A DNA stretch of 19,031 bases from Acinetobacter sp. UBA3106. Its GTDB lineage: Bacteria; Pseudomonadota; Gammaproteobacteria; Pseudomonadales; Moraxellaceae. Shown piece after piece: positions 1 through 6,690 of the stretch. The notes under the pieces were generated by a model, which ran no database searches, was not told the DNA's origin, and saw only the letters and a program-made list of their open reading frames with translations. The position numbers and the translations under genes were made by a program. Position 1 is the stretch's first letter, and each line of letters opens with the position of its first letter. Location of the stretch: the NCBI GenBank assembly GCA_002365595.1, contig DFAM01000016.1, positions 467 through 19,497 on the forward strand. Reading direction: 5' to 3'.

Positions 1-87
1 TTTCTATTTTGGGCTTACATGGGGATTTCGTATAACAGCCATTATGTTAAATTAGAATGTTTAAGGAGGGGAAAGAATGACCGATAG
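1..87 (+). CDS. C-terminal end of an unidentified upstream protein (partial)
   Basis: Frame 1 is open from the window edge to a TAG at 85-87 and gives 28 residues, including the stretch YMGISYNSHYVKLE and a basic tail. It runs 11 bases into the next gene, whose AAGGAGGGG ribosome binding site lies inside it. Overlapping ends of this kind are typical of translationally coupled pairs such as toxin and immunity genes. The other forward frame in this stretch closes at a TAA before the next gene. The fragment is too short to assign a family and could be a chance open frame. Confidence 0.4.
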   Translation, partial: FLFWAYMGISYNSHYVKLECLRRGKNDR

Positions 88-598
88 CTTTATTCATCAT
101 TTAATATCTTTAATAGGAAAGTCCAATACAAATAAAGAGTTGCTTGATTTTTTTATAAAAAACTCTTTTATAGAAAGTACAAATGATATTAATTTACCTA
201 TTTATGATGAAGATGGGGAGCTATTAGATGAATATGATTTTTACATTAATAAGTATAGTGATGGTTTAAGTTTTATATTTACAGATGAGTCATTTTTTTT
301 AAATCAATCTGATAAACCTATCATAGGAGATCAACTTTATCTAACAACTATCTTTTTTTATAACGATGAGGTCGAAGGTTTTGCACAATATACCAATGAA
401 TTACCATATAAAATAAAGCTTTCTATGAATAAAAGCGAATTAGAAAAGCTATTAGGAAAACCACTATTTACAAAAAATGATGATGATGGTGTCGTTAGAA
501 GCCAAAAATGGAAAATAACAGGAAGTCGATTTGAATTGTATACATCATATAAACATAATGGTGATATTAGATATATTTCACTAAGTTTACCTTATTGA
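77..598 (+). CDS. small acidic hypothetical protein, possible immunity protein
   Basis: A 173-residue soluble protein with no signal peptide or membrane segment. The start is well supported by AAGGAGGGG at 63-71, about five bases before the ATG. I do not recognise a named family with certainty. The C-terminal third (LGKP, then a Trp, an Arg-Phe-Glu-Leu-Tyr strand, then GDIRYISLSLP) resembles small immunity proteins of the DUF6392 kind that accompany bacteriocins and polymorphic toxins. The protein is rich in Asp, Glu, Tyr and Phe, and its codons are far more AT-rich than those of the housekeeping genes downstream, which suggests horizontal acquisition. An open frame from upstream overlaps its start by 11 bases, as expected for a toxin-immunity pair. 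The immunity role is inference; the reading frame itself looks real. Confidence 0.75.
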   Translation: MTDSFIHHLISLIGKSNTNKELLDFFIKNSFIESTNDINLPIYDEDGELLDEYDFYINKYSDGLSFIFTDESFFLNQSDKPIIGDQLYLTTIFFYNDEVEGFAQYTNELPYKIKLSMNKSELEKLLGKPLFTKNDDDGVVRSQKWKITGSRFELYTSYKHNGDIRYISLSLPY

Positions 599-700
599 GT
601 TTTGTCGCATTAAGGAATTAAGTTTATCTAAAATTAACATAATACACGTTATACAAAATTCTCTTTTTTATTTTATAAAAATCATTTATTTAACCAATAT

Positions 701-734
701 TATAAAGCCCAACTCATGCTAATTGGGCTTTATA
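701..734. terminator. hairpin between convergent genes, probably bidirectional terminator
   Basis: TATAAAGCCCAA (701-712) pairs perfectly with TTGGGCTTTATA (723-734) around a 10-base loop. It lies between the plus-strand hypothetical gene ending at 598 and the minus-strand methyltransferase ending at 804, so it can serve both. The tails are AT-rich but lack a long T run. Confidence 0.6.
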
Positions 735-803
735 ATGTAAAGAATCATGTTTTACGCTCAATATTCAATCATTGTTTCACATTTTTATTTAGCATGACTT
801 AAA

Positions 804-1415
804 TCAAAACTTTTGTGCCAACCACACCGTATGCCCAGCACAGTCGGGATCTTCCGCAATCATTTTCACAACTTTAAAACCATGATTTTTTAATAATTGC
901 TGATATTCATCTGGTGACAAACTGGCGTGGTAAAGTACGTCGCCAAAAATCTCCCCAATCGACTCACCATGTTCAGGTCCACTGGTAAACATCAACATGG
1001 TTCCCTGCTCTGCAAACTGAAAAAACTGTTTAAACATCAGCCGCTGATCATCGGGAGTCAAATGAAAAAAACTGTCCCACGCTAAAATACCCTGAAATTT
1101 CTGACCAAAATCGATAGTTCGCATATCGGCTTCTAGCCAGACCTGTTCAGGAAAATGGTGCTTTGCCATTTCAATCATGACATCTGAACTATCCACCCCG
1201 ACTACAGAATGCCCCTGTTCAAGTAAATATGCCGCTACCGGTTTACCCGAGCCACAGCCTAAATCCAGTATTTGAGCATGTTCAGGAATAAGCGAAAGAA
1301 AATGATTGAGCCATGCTTTTTCATAGAGGAACTGGCCGCGCAATTCCGTCCATGCATATGCATGTTTTTTATAAATTTTAATAATATTTTTCGCAAACTC
1401 AGATTGATCTTTCAT
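804..1415 (-). CDS. class I SAM-dependent methyltransferase
   Basis: A 203-residue cytoplasmic protein with a Rossmann-fold methyltransferase core. Motif I is ILDLGCGSG at residues 49-57, which binds S-adenosylmethionine. The acidic end of beta strand 2 is GVDSS around residue 75, and EADMR around 96-100 matches the position that contacts the adenine. The rest (LAWDSFFHL, then MLMFTSGPEHGE) fits small-molecule methyltransferases of the Methyltransf_11/25 type. The substrate cannot be told from sequence. An in-frame TAG lies 13-15 bases upstream of the ATG at 1413-1415, so the start cannot move far. There is no strong Shine-Dalgarno sequence. Eight copies of an octanucleotide repeat begin 53 bases upstream and would sit in or next to its promoter, so expression may vary with copy number. 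Confidence 0.85.
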   Translation of the reverse strand: MKDQSEFAKNIIKIYKKHAYAWTELRGQFLYEKAWLNHFLSLIPEHAQILDLGCGSGKPVAAYLLEQGHSVVGVDSSDVMIEMAKHHFPEQVWLEADMRTIDFGQKFQGILAWDSFFHLTPDDQRLMFKQFFQFAEQGTMLMFTSGPEHGESIGEIFGDVLYHASLSPDEYQQLLKNHGFKVVKMIAEDPDCAGHTVWLAQKF

Positions 1416-1467
1416 GAGCGGTTTTTTCTAAATACTAATCACAATAGTATAGGCTTATTTATAGCTG

Positions 1468-1531
1468 GATTTGAAGATTTGAAGATTTGAAGATTTGAAG
1501 ATTTGAAGATTTGAAGATTTGAAGATTTGAA
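1468..1531. repeat. octanucleotide tandem array, eight perfect GATTTGAA units
   Basis: GATTTGAA is repeated eight times without a mismatch, followed by GA and then unrelated sequence. The array sits between the small-protein terminator (1564-1600) and the methyltransferase start (1415). Short perfect arrays like this change length by slipped-strand mispairing. The methyltransferase frame is closed by a stop at 1428-1430, so a length change would alter promoter geometry or leader rather than the reading frame. Confidence 0.95.
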
Positions 1532-1563
1532 GAAAGTATTATTTTTATAAAATTTAAAGCAAA

Positions 1564-1600
1564 AAAAAGAAGATAAAGCCTTATGCCTGATCTTCTTTTT
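1564..1600 (-). terminator. terminator overlapping the end of the small-protein gene
   Basis: AAAAAGAAGAT (1564-1574) pairs with ATCTTCTTTTT (1590-1600). On the minus strand the hairpin is followed by a run of T (complement of the A run from 1561). The small protein's TAA (1581-1583) lies in the loop and its Lys-Glu-Asp codons form the first arm, so gene and terminator are compactly joined. The plus strand also ends in T residues. Confidence 0.65.
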
Positions 1601-1667
1601 GACCGTAAAACCATGTCGCTGCGATATATAAAGAGAAGCCAACAACTGAAACTACTGAAGTAATCAT
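1581..1667 (-). CDS. 28-residue single-pass membrane protein behind a Pho-type promoter
   Basis: ATG at 1665-1667 and TAA at 1581-1583 give a 28-residue peptide. It starts MITSVVSVVGFSLYIAATWF, a hydrophobic segment long enough to cross the membrane, and ends with the hydrophilic tail YGQKEDQA. An in-frame ATG at 1698-1700 would add 11 residues, but it overlaps the predicted -10 box and would not be in the mRNA, so the shorter form is preferred. There is no strong Shine-Dalgarno sequence. The promoter (1699-1732) and the terminator (1564-1600) frame the gene exactly, which argues for a genuine monocistronic gene. I do not recognise the family; small membrane subunits that stabilise a transporter or oxidase have this shape. 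A role in the phosphate response is inferred from the promoter alone. Confidence 0.55.
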   Translation of the reverse strand: MITSVVSVVGFSLYIAATWFYGQKEDQA

Positions 1668-1997
1668 AAACTTATTACACTCTAGATTTGATGTGCTCAT
1701 TATGTAAAAGTTTTATGACAGTTATATGACAAATGCGAAAGATCAGAAATATTAAATATGTAATTAAAAATCAAAAATTTATAATATATTTATTTTAAAA
1801 TGAATCCTTTTTATGAGAAATATTTCATGAAATATGACATTAAAATGCTCATATTTCTAGCAAATGCGACAGTGAAACTGTCCTATAACCTAGCCTATTA
1901 AACTTTCGGCCAAAGATTAAGCAAAACGCCCACAAAACTTGCTTTTTATCTTATAATTTAGCCCGCTAGCTAACAGCCCGCTCAAGAGATATTTGAT
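1668..1997. other. intergenic region between the divergent small gene and the fumarase gene
   Basis: Besides the Pho-type promoter this AT-rich stretch contains an inverted repeat, GACAGT (1868-1873) and ACTGTC (1877-1882) around GAA, and a perfect -10 hexamer TATAAT at 1952-1957. The hexamer could serve the fumarase gene, but I see no convincing -35 at the right distance. No further coding sequence is evident. Confidence 0.5.
1699..1732 (-). promoter_or_regulatory. PhoB box and -10 element
   Basis: On the minus strand TTGTCATATAACTGTCAT (1715-1732) consists of two TGTCAT direct repeats at 11-base spacing, close to the classical 18-base Pho box (CTGTCAT, four A/T bases, CTGTCAY). A 10-base spacer then leads to CATAAT (1699-1704), five of six matches to a -10 box. 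That arrangement, with the Pho box replacing the -35, is the known geometry of PhoB-activated promoters. Transcription would start near 1692, before the small-protein ATG at 1667. Confidence 0.6.
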
Positions 1998-3524
1998 ATG
2001 ACAACTATTATCAAGCAAGATGACTTGATCACATCGGTAAAAGATGCGCTTCAGTTTATTTCTTACTATCATCCACAGGACTTCATCCAAGCGATGAGCC
2101 GTGCCTATGATCGTGAAGAAAATAAAGCTGCTAAAGACGCGATCGCACAAATCTTAATTAACTCTCGTATGTGTGCAGAAGGCCATCGCCCGATCTGTCA
2201 AGATACGGGTATTGTGAACGTATTTCTTGAAGTGGGCTTAGACGTTAAATTTGATTTAACCATGAGCTTAGACGATGCAATTAACGAAGGCGTTCGTCAA
2301 GGTTATCTTGAAAATTCAAACATTTTACGTGCATCTGTTTTAGCAGATCCTGCTTTTGGCCGTAAAAACACCAAAGACAACACCCCTGCTGTAATTCACT
2401 ACAAACTCGTACCAGGTAACAAAGTCGATATTACTGTTGCTGCCAAGGGTGGTGGTTCAGAAAATAAATCTAAACTGGCAATGTTGAACCCGTCTGATTC
2501 AATCGTAGATTGGGTACTGAAAACTGTTCCAACGATGGGTGCAGGCTGGTGTCCTCCTGGTATGCTCGGTATCGGTATTGGTGGTACTGCTGAAAAAGCC
2601 ATGATGCTGGCTAAAGAAGCATTGATGGAAGAAATCAACATGGACGAATTGCTTCGTCGTGGTCCACAAAGCAAAATGGAAGAACTCCGTATCGAGATCT
2701 TCGAAAAAGTAAATGCTTTGGGTATTGGTGCACAAGGTCTTGGCGGTTTAACCACTGTTCTTGATATCAAAATCAAAGATTACCCATGTCATGCTGCGGG
2801 TAAACCAGTCGGTATGATTCCAAACTGTGCGGCAACCCGTCATGCACACTTCCAGTTAGACGGTACAGGTGTTGCTCACATTCAAGCACCTAAACTTGAT
2901 GACTATCCTGCTGTAACTTGGGATTCTTCAACGTCTAAACGTGTGGACCTGGACAACATCACTCAAGAAGAAATGAACTCTTGGAAACCAGGTGATACTT
3001 TATTGCTTAACGGTACTATCTATACCGGTCGTGACGCTGCGCACAAACGTATGGTAGACATGTTAAACAAAGGTGAAGAACTTCCGGTAGACCTTAAAGG
3101 CAAGTTCATTTACTACGTTGGCCCTGTAGATCCAGTGGGTGATGAAGTTGTGGGTCCTGCTGGTCCGACCACTGCAACACGTATGGACAAATTTACTCGC
3201 CAAGTACTTGAAGCAACTGGCTTGTACGGCATGATCGGTAAAGCGGATCGTGGTCCTGCTGCTGTTGAAGCGATTAAAGACAACAAAGCAACTTATTTGA
3301 TGGCTGTGGGCGGCGCTGCTTACCTGGTATCTAAAGCTGTTCGTGAAGCTGAAGTTGTGGCATTTGCTGACTTGGGTATGGAAGCAATCTACAAGTTTAA
3401 AGTTGAAGATATGCCTGTATCTGTAGCTGTTGATGTGAATGGTACGTCTATTCACGCAACTGCTCCAAAAATCTGGCAAGCGAAAATTGGTAAAATTCCA
3501 GTAGTAGATGCTGCTGCGGTTTAA
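1998..3524 (+). CDS. fumA: fumarate hydratase, class I (iron-sulfur)
   Basis: Interconverts fumarate and (S)-malate in the citric acid cycle, in the cytoplasm, using an oxygen-sensitive [4Fe-4S] cluster. The 508-residue single chain joins the alpha and beta domains found in E. coli FumA/FumB and is slightly shorter than those (about 548). By family alignment the cluster ligands are Cys67 in RPICQDTG, Cys185 in GWCPPG and Cys277 in PNCAATRHAHF. The beta domain carries NGTIYTGRDAAHKR (about 338-351) and GPAGPTTATRMD (386-397). AAGAGAT at 1984-1990 is a reasonable ribosome binding site for the ATG at 1998. The gene stands alone, with a strong terminator after it. Class I assignment is firm; the A/B letter is by convention. 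Confidence 0.95.
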   Translation: MTTIIKQDDLITSVKDALQFISYYHPQDFIQAMSRAYDREENKAAKDAIAQILINSRMCAEGHRPICQDTGIVNVFLEVGLDVKFDLTMSLDDAINEGVRQGYLENSNILRASVLADPAFGRKNTKDNTPAVIHYKLVPGNKVDITVAAKGGGSENKSKLAMLNPSDSIVDWVLKTVPTMGAGWCPPGMLGIGIGGTAEKAMMLAKEALMEEINMDELLRRGPQSKMEELRIEIFEKVNALGIGAQGLGGLTTVLDIKIKDYPCHAAGKPVGMIPNCAATRHAHFQLDGTGVAHIQAPKLDDYPAVTWDSSTSKRVDLDNITQEEMNSWKPGDTLLLNGTIYTGRDAAHKRMVDMLNKGEELPVDLKGKFIYYVGPVDPVGDEVVGPAGPTTATRMDKFTRQVLEATGLYGMIGKADRGPAAVEAIKDNKATYLMAVGGAAYLVSKAVREAEVVAFADLGMEAIYKFKVEDMPVSVAVDVNGTSIHATAPKIWQAKIGKIPVVDAAAV

Positions 3525-3535
3525 TTTGCCAAGTT

Positions 3536-3563
3536 AAAAAAGCACCCTGATGGGTGCTTTTTT
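3536..3563 (+). terminator. rho-independent terminator after the fumarase gene
   Basis: AAAAAAGCACCC (3536-3547), loop TGAT, then GGGTGCTTTTTT (3552-3563): a 12-bp stem ending in a T run, 12 bases after the stop codon. The A-rich 5' side could also stop minus-strand transcripts. Confidence 0.9.
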
Positions 3564-3637
3564 ATGTTCTGAATGAATATTTCTTATATCAGAACATATT
3601 GAGTTGTAATTTCAACTTAAAATTTCTTTAAATCTTT

Positions 3638-4351
3638 TTACCAAGTCAGCGGATTCCAAAGTTTAAATGGCGTGGTCAACTGAACATCTTCTGCAGGATC
3701 ATATTTTGCAGGTTTCAGTTTTTGCGCTTTCTTACGTACCTTACCGCTATTTTGATCTAAAGCAACAAAGTTATAACTTTCCGACTTCAGCTGGGTATAG
3801 GCAATTTCATTTAAGGCAGTTTTTTCCGGCACAAACATTAAAGGTCCAGATACCTCACGACGGGTACTTAAATTTTCTTCATCGTATTTGATAAAATAAG
3901 ACTGTCCTGCCTGCACGGTAAAATCCAGATATTTAGGCTTTTGAAAATGTTGCACACCCAAAGGACGGCTGGTTGATATGCGATATGTCCCGACCGGTAA
4001 TTCAACCCAGTAATAATGATTGTTTAATAAGCTTGGAATACGCTCACTATTGATAAACAAACTGGATGCTACAATTTCCTGGCGGTTCCACTTACTGTCA
4101 GGACGGTATAAATAGACAATCGCCGCCTGGTCACTTTGTGCCTGAACCGGTTTAAAGCGCTGACCTAATTTTTGGTTGACCCAAGCACCAATGGTAAACA
4201 TGCCAAAACGGTACTGTTCCAACAAACTTGGTTCATGTTCAGTATTTACAGGTTTTAAAGTTGAAGTGACTTCGGCATGTTGCATCGCAGATTTGCCATG
4301 ACATCCCAATAAAATAAAGCTTGCACAGACTGCAATACAGACTCCACGCAT
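3638..4351 (-). CDS. DUF2846-like lipoprotein
   Basis: A 237-residue exported protein. The N-terminus MRGVCIAVCASFILLGC has a short charged start, a hydrophobic stretch and an LLGC lipobox, so Cys17 is the likely lipidated residue and the mature protein is membrane-anchored. Residues about 75-160 (AIVYLYRPDS, then PVGTYRISTSRP, then AGQSYFIKYDEEN) match the DUF2846 pattern, a small beta-sandwich domain of unknown function in proteobacterial lipoproteins. GAGGG at 4358-4362, six bases before the ATG, supports the start. The gene follows clpX on the same strand, but a terminator lies between them, so it is probably a separate unit. Biological role unknown. Confidence 0.8.
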   Translation of the reverse strand: MRGVCIAVCASFILLGCHGKSAMQHAEVTSTLKPVNTEHEPSLLEQYRFGMFTIGAWVNQKLGQRFKPVQAQSDQAAIVYLYRPDSKWNRQEIVASSLFINSERIPSLLNNHYYWVELPVGTYRISTSRPLGVQHFQKPKYLDFTVQAGQSYFIKYDEENLSTRREVSGPLMFVPEKTALNEIAYTQLKSESYNFVALDQNSGKVRKKAQKLKPAKYDPAEDVQLTTPFKLWNPLTW

Positions 4352-4449
4352 GATTTTCCCTCACCGCGTATTTTTTATTTTTGTACTCAATTAAAAGTTC
4401 ATTCTTCGCTCTATTAATCGCGACATTGATTTGAGTTAGTTGATCTTTT

Positions 4450-4467
4450 TTAGGCGTCCACGCCTAA
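4450..4467. repeat. short inverted repeat upstream of the lipoprotein gene
   Basis: TTAGGCG (4450-4456) and CGCCTAA (4461-4467) flank the loop TCCA. On neither strand is it followed by a T run, so it is not a typical terminator. It lies about 100 bases upstream of the lipoprotein start and could be an operator. Confidence 0.4.
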
Positions 4468-4506
4468 TCATTGAGATTAACATTGCGCTTTATTTTTGGA
4501 AATAAA

Positions 4507-4539
4507 AAACGTGCGAAAACACCAGTTTTCCGCACGTTT
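4507..4539 (-). terminator. rho-independent terminator after clpX
   Basis: AAACGTGCG (4507-4515) pairs with CGCACGTTT (4531-4539), and the inner AAAAC/GTTTT arms pair as well, with one bulged C. On the minus strand the stem runs into TTTTTT, 16 bases past the clpX stop codon. Confidence 0.9.
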
Positions 4540-4554
4540 CTGACGAATAGCGAA

Positions 4555-5865
4555 TTAAGCAGATTTAGAGTTTATAACTTTTAAATCAACTTTAGAGGCA
4601 TCTTCAGTTTCTAATTTAGGTTGACGTTCTGCTTTTAACACGGGTTTTCCTTCACCAGAAATCACTGCATCATTCACAATCACTGTCCCGATATCGGTAC
4701 GGCTAGGTAAATCATACATGGTTTCAAGTAACGAATTTTCCAGAATTGAACGCAGACCACGAGCGCCCGTATTACGTTCCAAGGCTTTTTTCGCCACGGC
4801 ACGTAATGCTGAATCTTCAAATACCAGATCCACATTTTCCATATCAAATAAATATTGATATTGACGGGTTAAAGCATTCTTCGGTTCAGTCAGAATCTGC
4901 ATCAAAGCTTCTTCATCCAGCTCATCCAAAGTTGCAATCACCGGCAAACGACCAATAAATTCTGGAATTAAACCAAATTTCACCAAGTCAGTTGCTTCAA
5001 CTTGACGGAACAAATCAGACAATTTACGCGTTTCGTCTTTGTTCTTCACTTCTGCCGTGAAACCGATCCCGCCTTTCTCCTGACGCTGTTGTACGATTTT
5101 CTCTAGACCAGAGAAGGCACCGCCACAGATAAACAGGATATTTGAGGTATCAATTTGAATGAACTCTTGTTGCGGATGTTTACGACCACCTTGTGGTGGA
5201 ATGGAAGCAACCGTACCTTCGATCATTTTCAGTAAAGCTTGTTGAACACCTTCACCCGATACATCACGGGTAATTGACGGATTTTCAGACTTGCGGGTAA
5301 TCTTGTCGATCTCGTCGATATAGATAATCCCTTTTTGCGCTTTTTCTACATCATAATCCGCTTTTTGAAGAAGCTTCTGTACGATGTTTTCCACATCTTC
5401 ACCCACATAACCGGCTTCGGTCAGTGTGGTTGCGTCTGCCATAGCAAATGGAACATCGAGCAAACGCGCTAAAGTCTGTGCAAGTAAGGTTTTACCCGAA
5501 CCTGTTGGCCCAACCAAAAGTATATTACTTTTCGCAAGCTCAACAGCGTGATCAGGTTTATGCCCTGAATGAGTCACTTTTAGACGCTTGTAATGGTTAT
5601 ATACCGCAACTGAAAGGGTCTTCTTGGCAACATCCTGACCAATCACATATTGATCAAGTGCAGCACGAATTTCGTGTGGCTTTGGCAAAGGCTTACTTGC
5701 CCAATCACCAGATTCAACTTGTTGACTGGTTTGGACTAAATCTAAGCATACGTCCACACACTCATTACAGATGTAAGCGTCCTCACCTGCAATCAGTTTC
5801 CCGACTTCAGACTGCGTTTTACCGCAAAATGAACAATGCTTTTGTCCTTGAGGATGGTCGGACAT
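4555..5865 (-). CDS. clpX: ClpX, ATPase subunit of the ClpXP protease
   Basis: AAA+ unfoldase that recognises tagged or damaged proteins, unfolds them with ATP and feeds them into ClpP in the cytoplasm. The N-terminal zinc-binding domain has CSFC (Cys11, Cys14) and CNEC (Cys33, Cys36). Then come Walker A GPTGSGKT (119-126), pore loop GYVG (152-155), Walker B IIYIDEID (180-187), the IGF loop that docks on ClpP (267-269) and the sensor-2 motif NTGARGLRS. I start it at ATG 5863-5865 (436 residues), because GGAG in TTGGAGTGAATATG is correctly spaced for that ATG. The GTG two codons earlier (5869-5871) overlaps the ribosome binding site. It lies 27 bases after clpP and is co-transcribed with it. 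Confidence 0.97.
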   Translation of the reverse strand: MSDHPQGQKHCSFCGKTQSEVGKLIAGEDAYICNECVDVCLDLVQTSQQVESGDWASKPLPKPHEIRAALDQYVIGQDVAKKTLSVAVYNHYKRLKVTHSGHKPDHAVELAKSNILLVGPTGSGKTLLAQTLARLLDVPFAMADATTLTEAGYVGEDVENIVQKLLQKADYDVEKAQKGIIYIDEIDKITRKSENPSITRDVSGEGVQQALLKMIEGTVASIPPQGGRKHPQQEFIQIDTSNILFICGGAFSGLEKIVQQRQEKGGIGFTAEVKNKDETRKLSDLFRQVEATDLVKFGLIPEFIGRLPVIATLDELDEEALMQILTEPKNALTRQYQYLFDMENVDLVFEDSALRAVAKKALERNTGARGLRSILENSLLETMYDLPSRTDIGTVIVNDAVISGEGKPVLKAERQPKLETEDASKVDLKVINSKSA

Positions 5866-5892
5866 ATTCACTCCAATATAAAAATCTGAAAA

Positions 5893-6498
5893 TTATGGAC
5901 GTTTACTTAACACTTCATCCACGAGACCGTATTCTTTAGCAGCCTGTGCTGTCATAAAGTTGTCACGGTCAGTATCTCTGGCAACAGTTTCATAGTCTTG
6001 ACCACTATGCTCTGCCATTAAACGGTTTAAACGTTCTTTAATGAATAGAATTTCACGTGCGTGAATTTCAATATCCGATGCCTGACCACGGAAACCACCG
6101 AGTGGCTGGTGAATCATCACACGGGCATTTTCCAAGCAATAACGTTTGCCCTTAGCACCTGCATTCAGCAGGAATGCACCCATAGAGGCTGCCTGTCCCA
6201 TACAATAAGTCACGACATCCGGTTTAATAAACTGCATGGTGTCATAAATCGCCATACCTGCAGTCACTGAACCCCCTGGTGAATTAATATAGAGGTGTAT
6301 ATCTTTATCTGGGTTCTCTGCTTCTAAAAACAACATTTGCGCAACAATTAAATTTGCCATGTTGTCTTCAACTTCACCGGTTAAAAAGATGACGCGTTCA
6401 CGCAAAAGACGTGAGAAAATATCGAAAGAGCGCTCACCACGAGAAGACTGTTCTACTACCACTGGCACTAAAGCGTTATCAATTGTTGGAACATACAT
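5893..6498 (-). CDS. clpP: ClpP, proteolytic subunit of the Clp protease
   Basis: Serine peptidase that forms a double heptameric barrel and degrades proteins delivered by ClpX or ClpA. The 201-residue length is typical. The catalytic triad is visible at the conserved spacing: Ser105 in GQAASMGAF, His130 in MIHQPLGG and Asp179 in DTDRDNF. INSPGGSVTAG (71-81) is the conserved strand that binds the substrate backbone. It is the first gene of a clpP-clpX pair. An AGGA sits somewhat far upstream of the ATG, so initiation may be moderate. I could not find a clear sigma-32 promoter in the 150 bases upstream. Confidence 0.97.
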   Translation of the reverse strand: MYVPTIDNALVPVVVEQSSRGERSFDIFSRLLRERVIFLTGEVEDNMANLIVAQMLFLEAENPDKDIHLYINSPGGSVTAGMAIYDTMQFIKPDVVTYCMGQAASMGAFLLNAGAKGKRYCLENARVMIHQPLGGFRGQASDIEIHAREILFIKERLNRLMAEHSGQDYETVARDTDRDNFMTAQAAKEYGLVDEVLSKRP

Positions 6499-6649
6499 AC
6501 GTTATTTATTCCTAAATTTTTGTTACTCGACTCATAATCACAATATGAGGGATAATTGCCGAAAATGCAAAAGATTCCCAATTAAATAACAGATATTTTT
6601 TATATAAGCTTTGTGAATTCAGGACAGGTTCAAGATAAGCCTGTAAATA

Positions 6650-6677
6650 AAAAAAGGCGCATGATGCGCCCTTTTTT
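6650..6677 (-). terminator. rho-independent terminator after tig
   Basis: GGCGCA (6656-6661), loop TGA, then TGCGCC (6665-6670), extended by an A run (6650-6655) pairing with a T run (6672-6677) with one bulged C. On the minus strand the stem ends in seven T. It separates tig from clpP, so the two are at least partly independent transcripts. Confidence 0.88.
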
Positions 6678-6690
6678 AGCTCAGCTAAAC

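Noticed and set aside
1468..1531. CRISPR array
   Set aside because: The units are eight bases with no spacers; this is a simple tandem repeat, and no cas genes are nearby.
1439..1645. Minus-strand open frame of 68 codons containing repeated Ser-Asn-Leu-Gln-Ile-Phe-Lys residues
   Set aside because: The repetitive part is just the octanucleotide array read as codons, and the frame crosses the hairpin terminator of the small gene. Its stop precedes the methyltransferase start.
1581..1700. A longer, 39-residue version of the small membrane protein starting at 1700
   Set aside because: Its ATG overlaps the predicted -10 element, so it would lie upstream of the transcription start; the 28-residue form fits better. 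If the promoter call is wrong this should be revisited.
5448..5939. A 163-codon plus-strand open frame
   Set aside because: It is antisense to clpX and the end of clpP; the sequence conservation belongs to the minus-strand genes.
6499..6649. Sigma-32 heat-shock promoter before clpP
   Set aside because: A CTTGAA-like element is present, but no CCCCAT-type -10 at the right distance could be found, so no claim is made.
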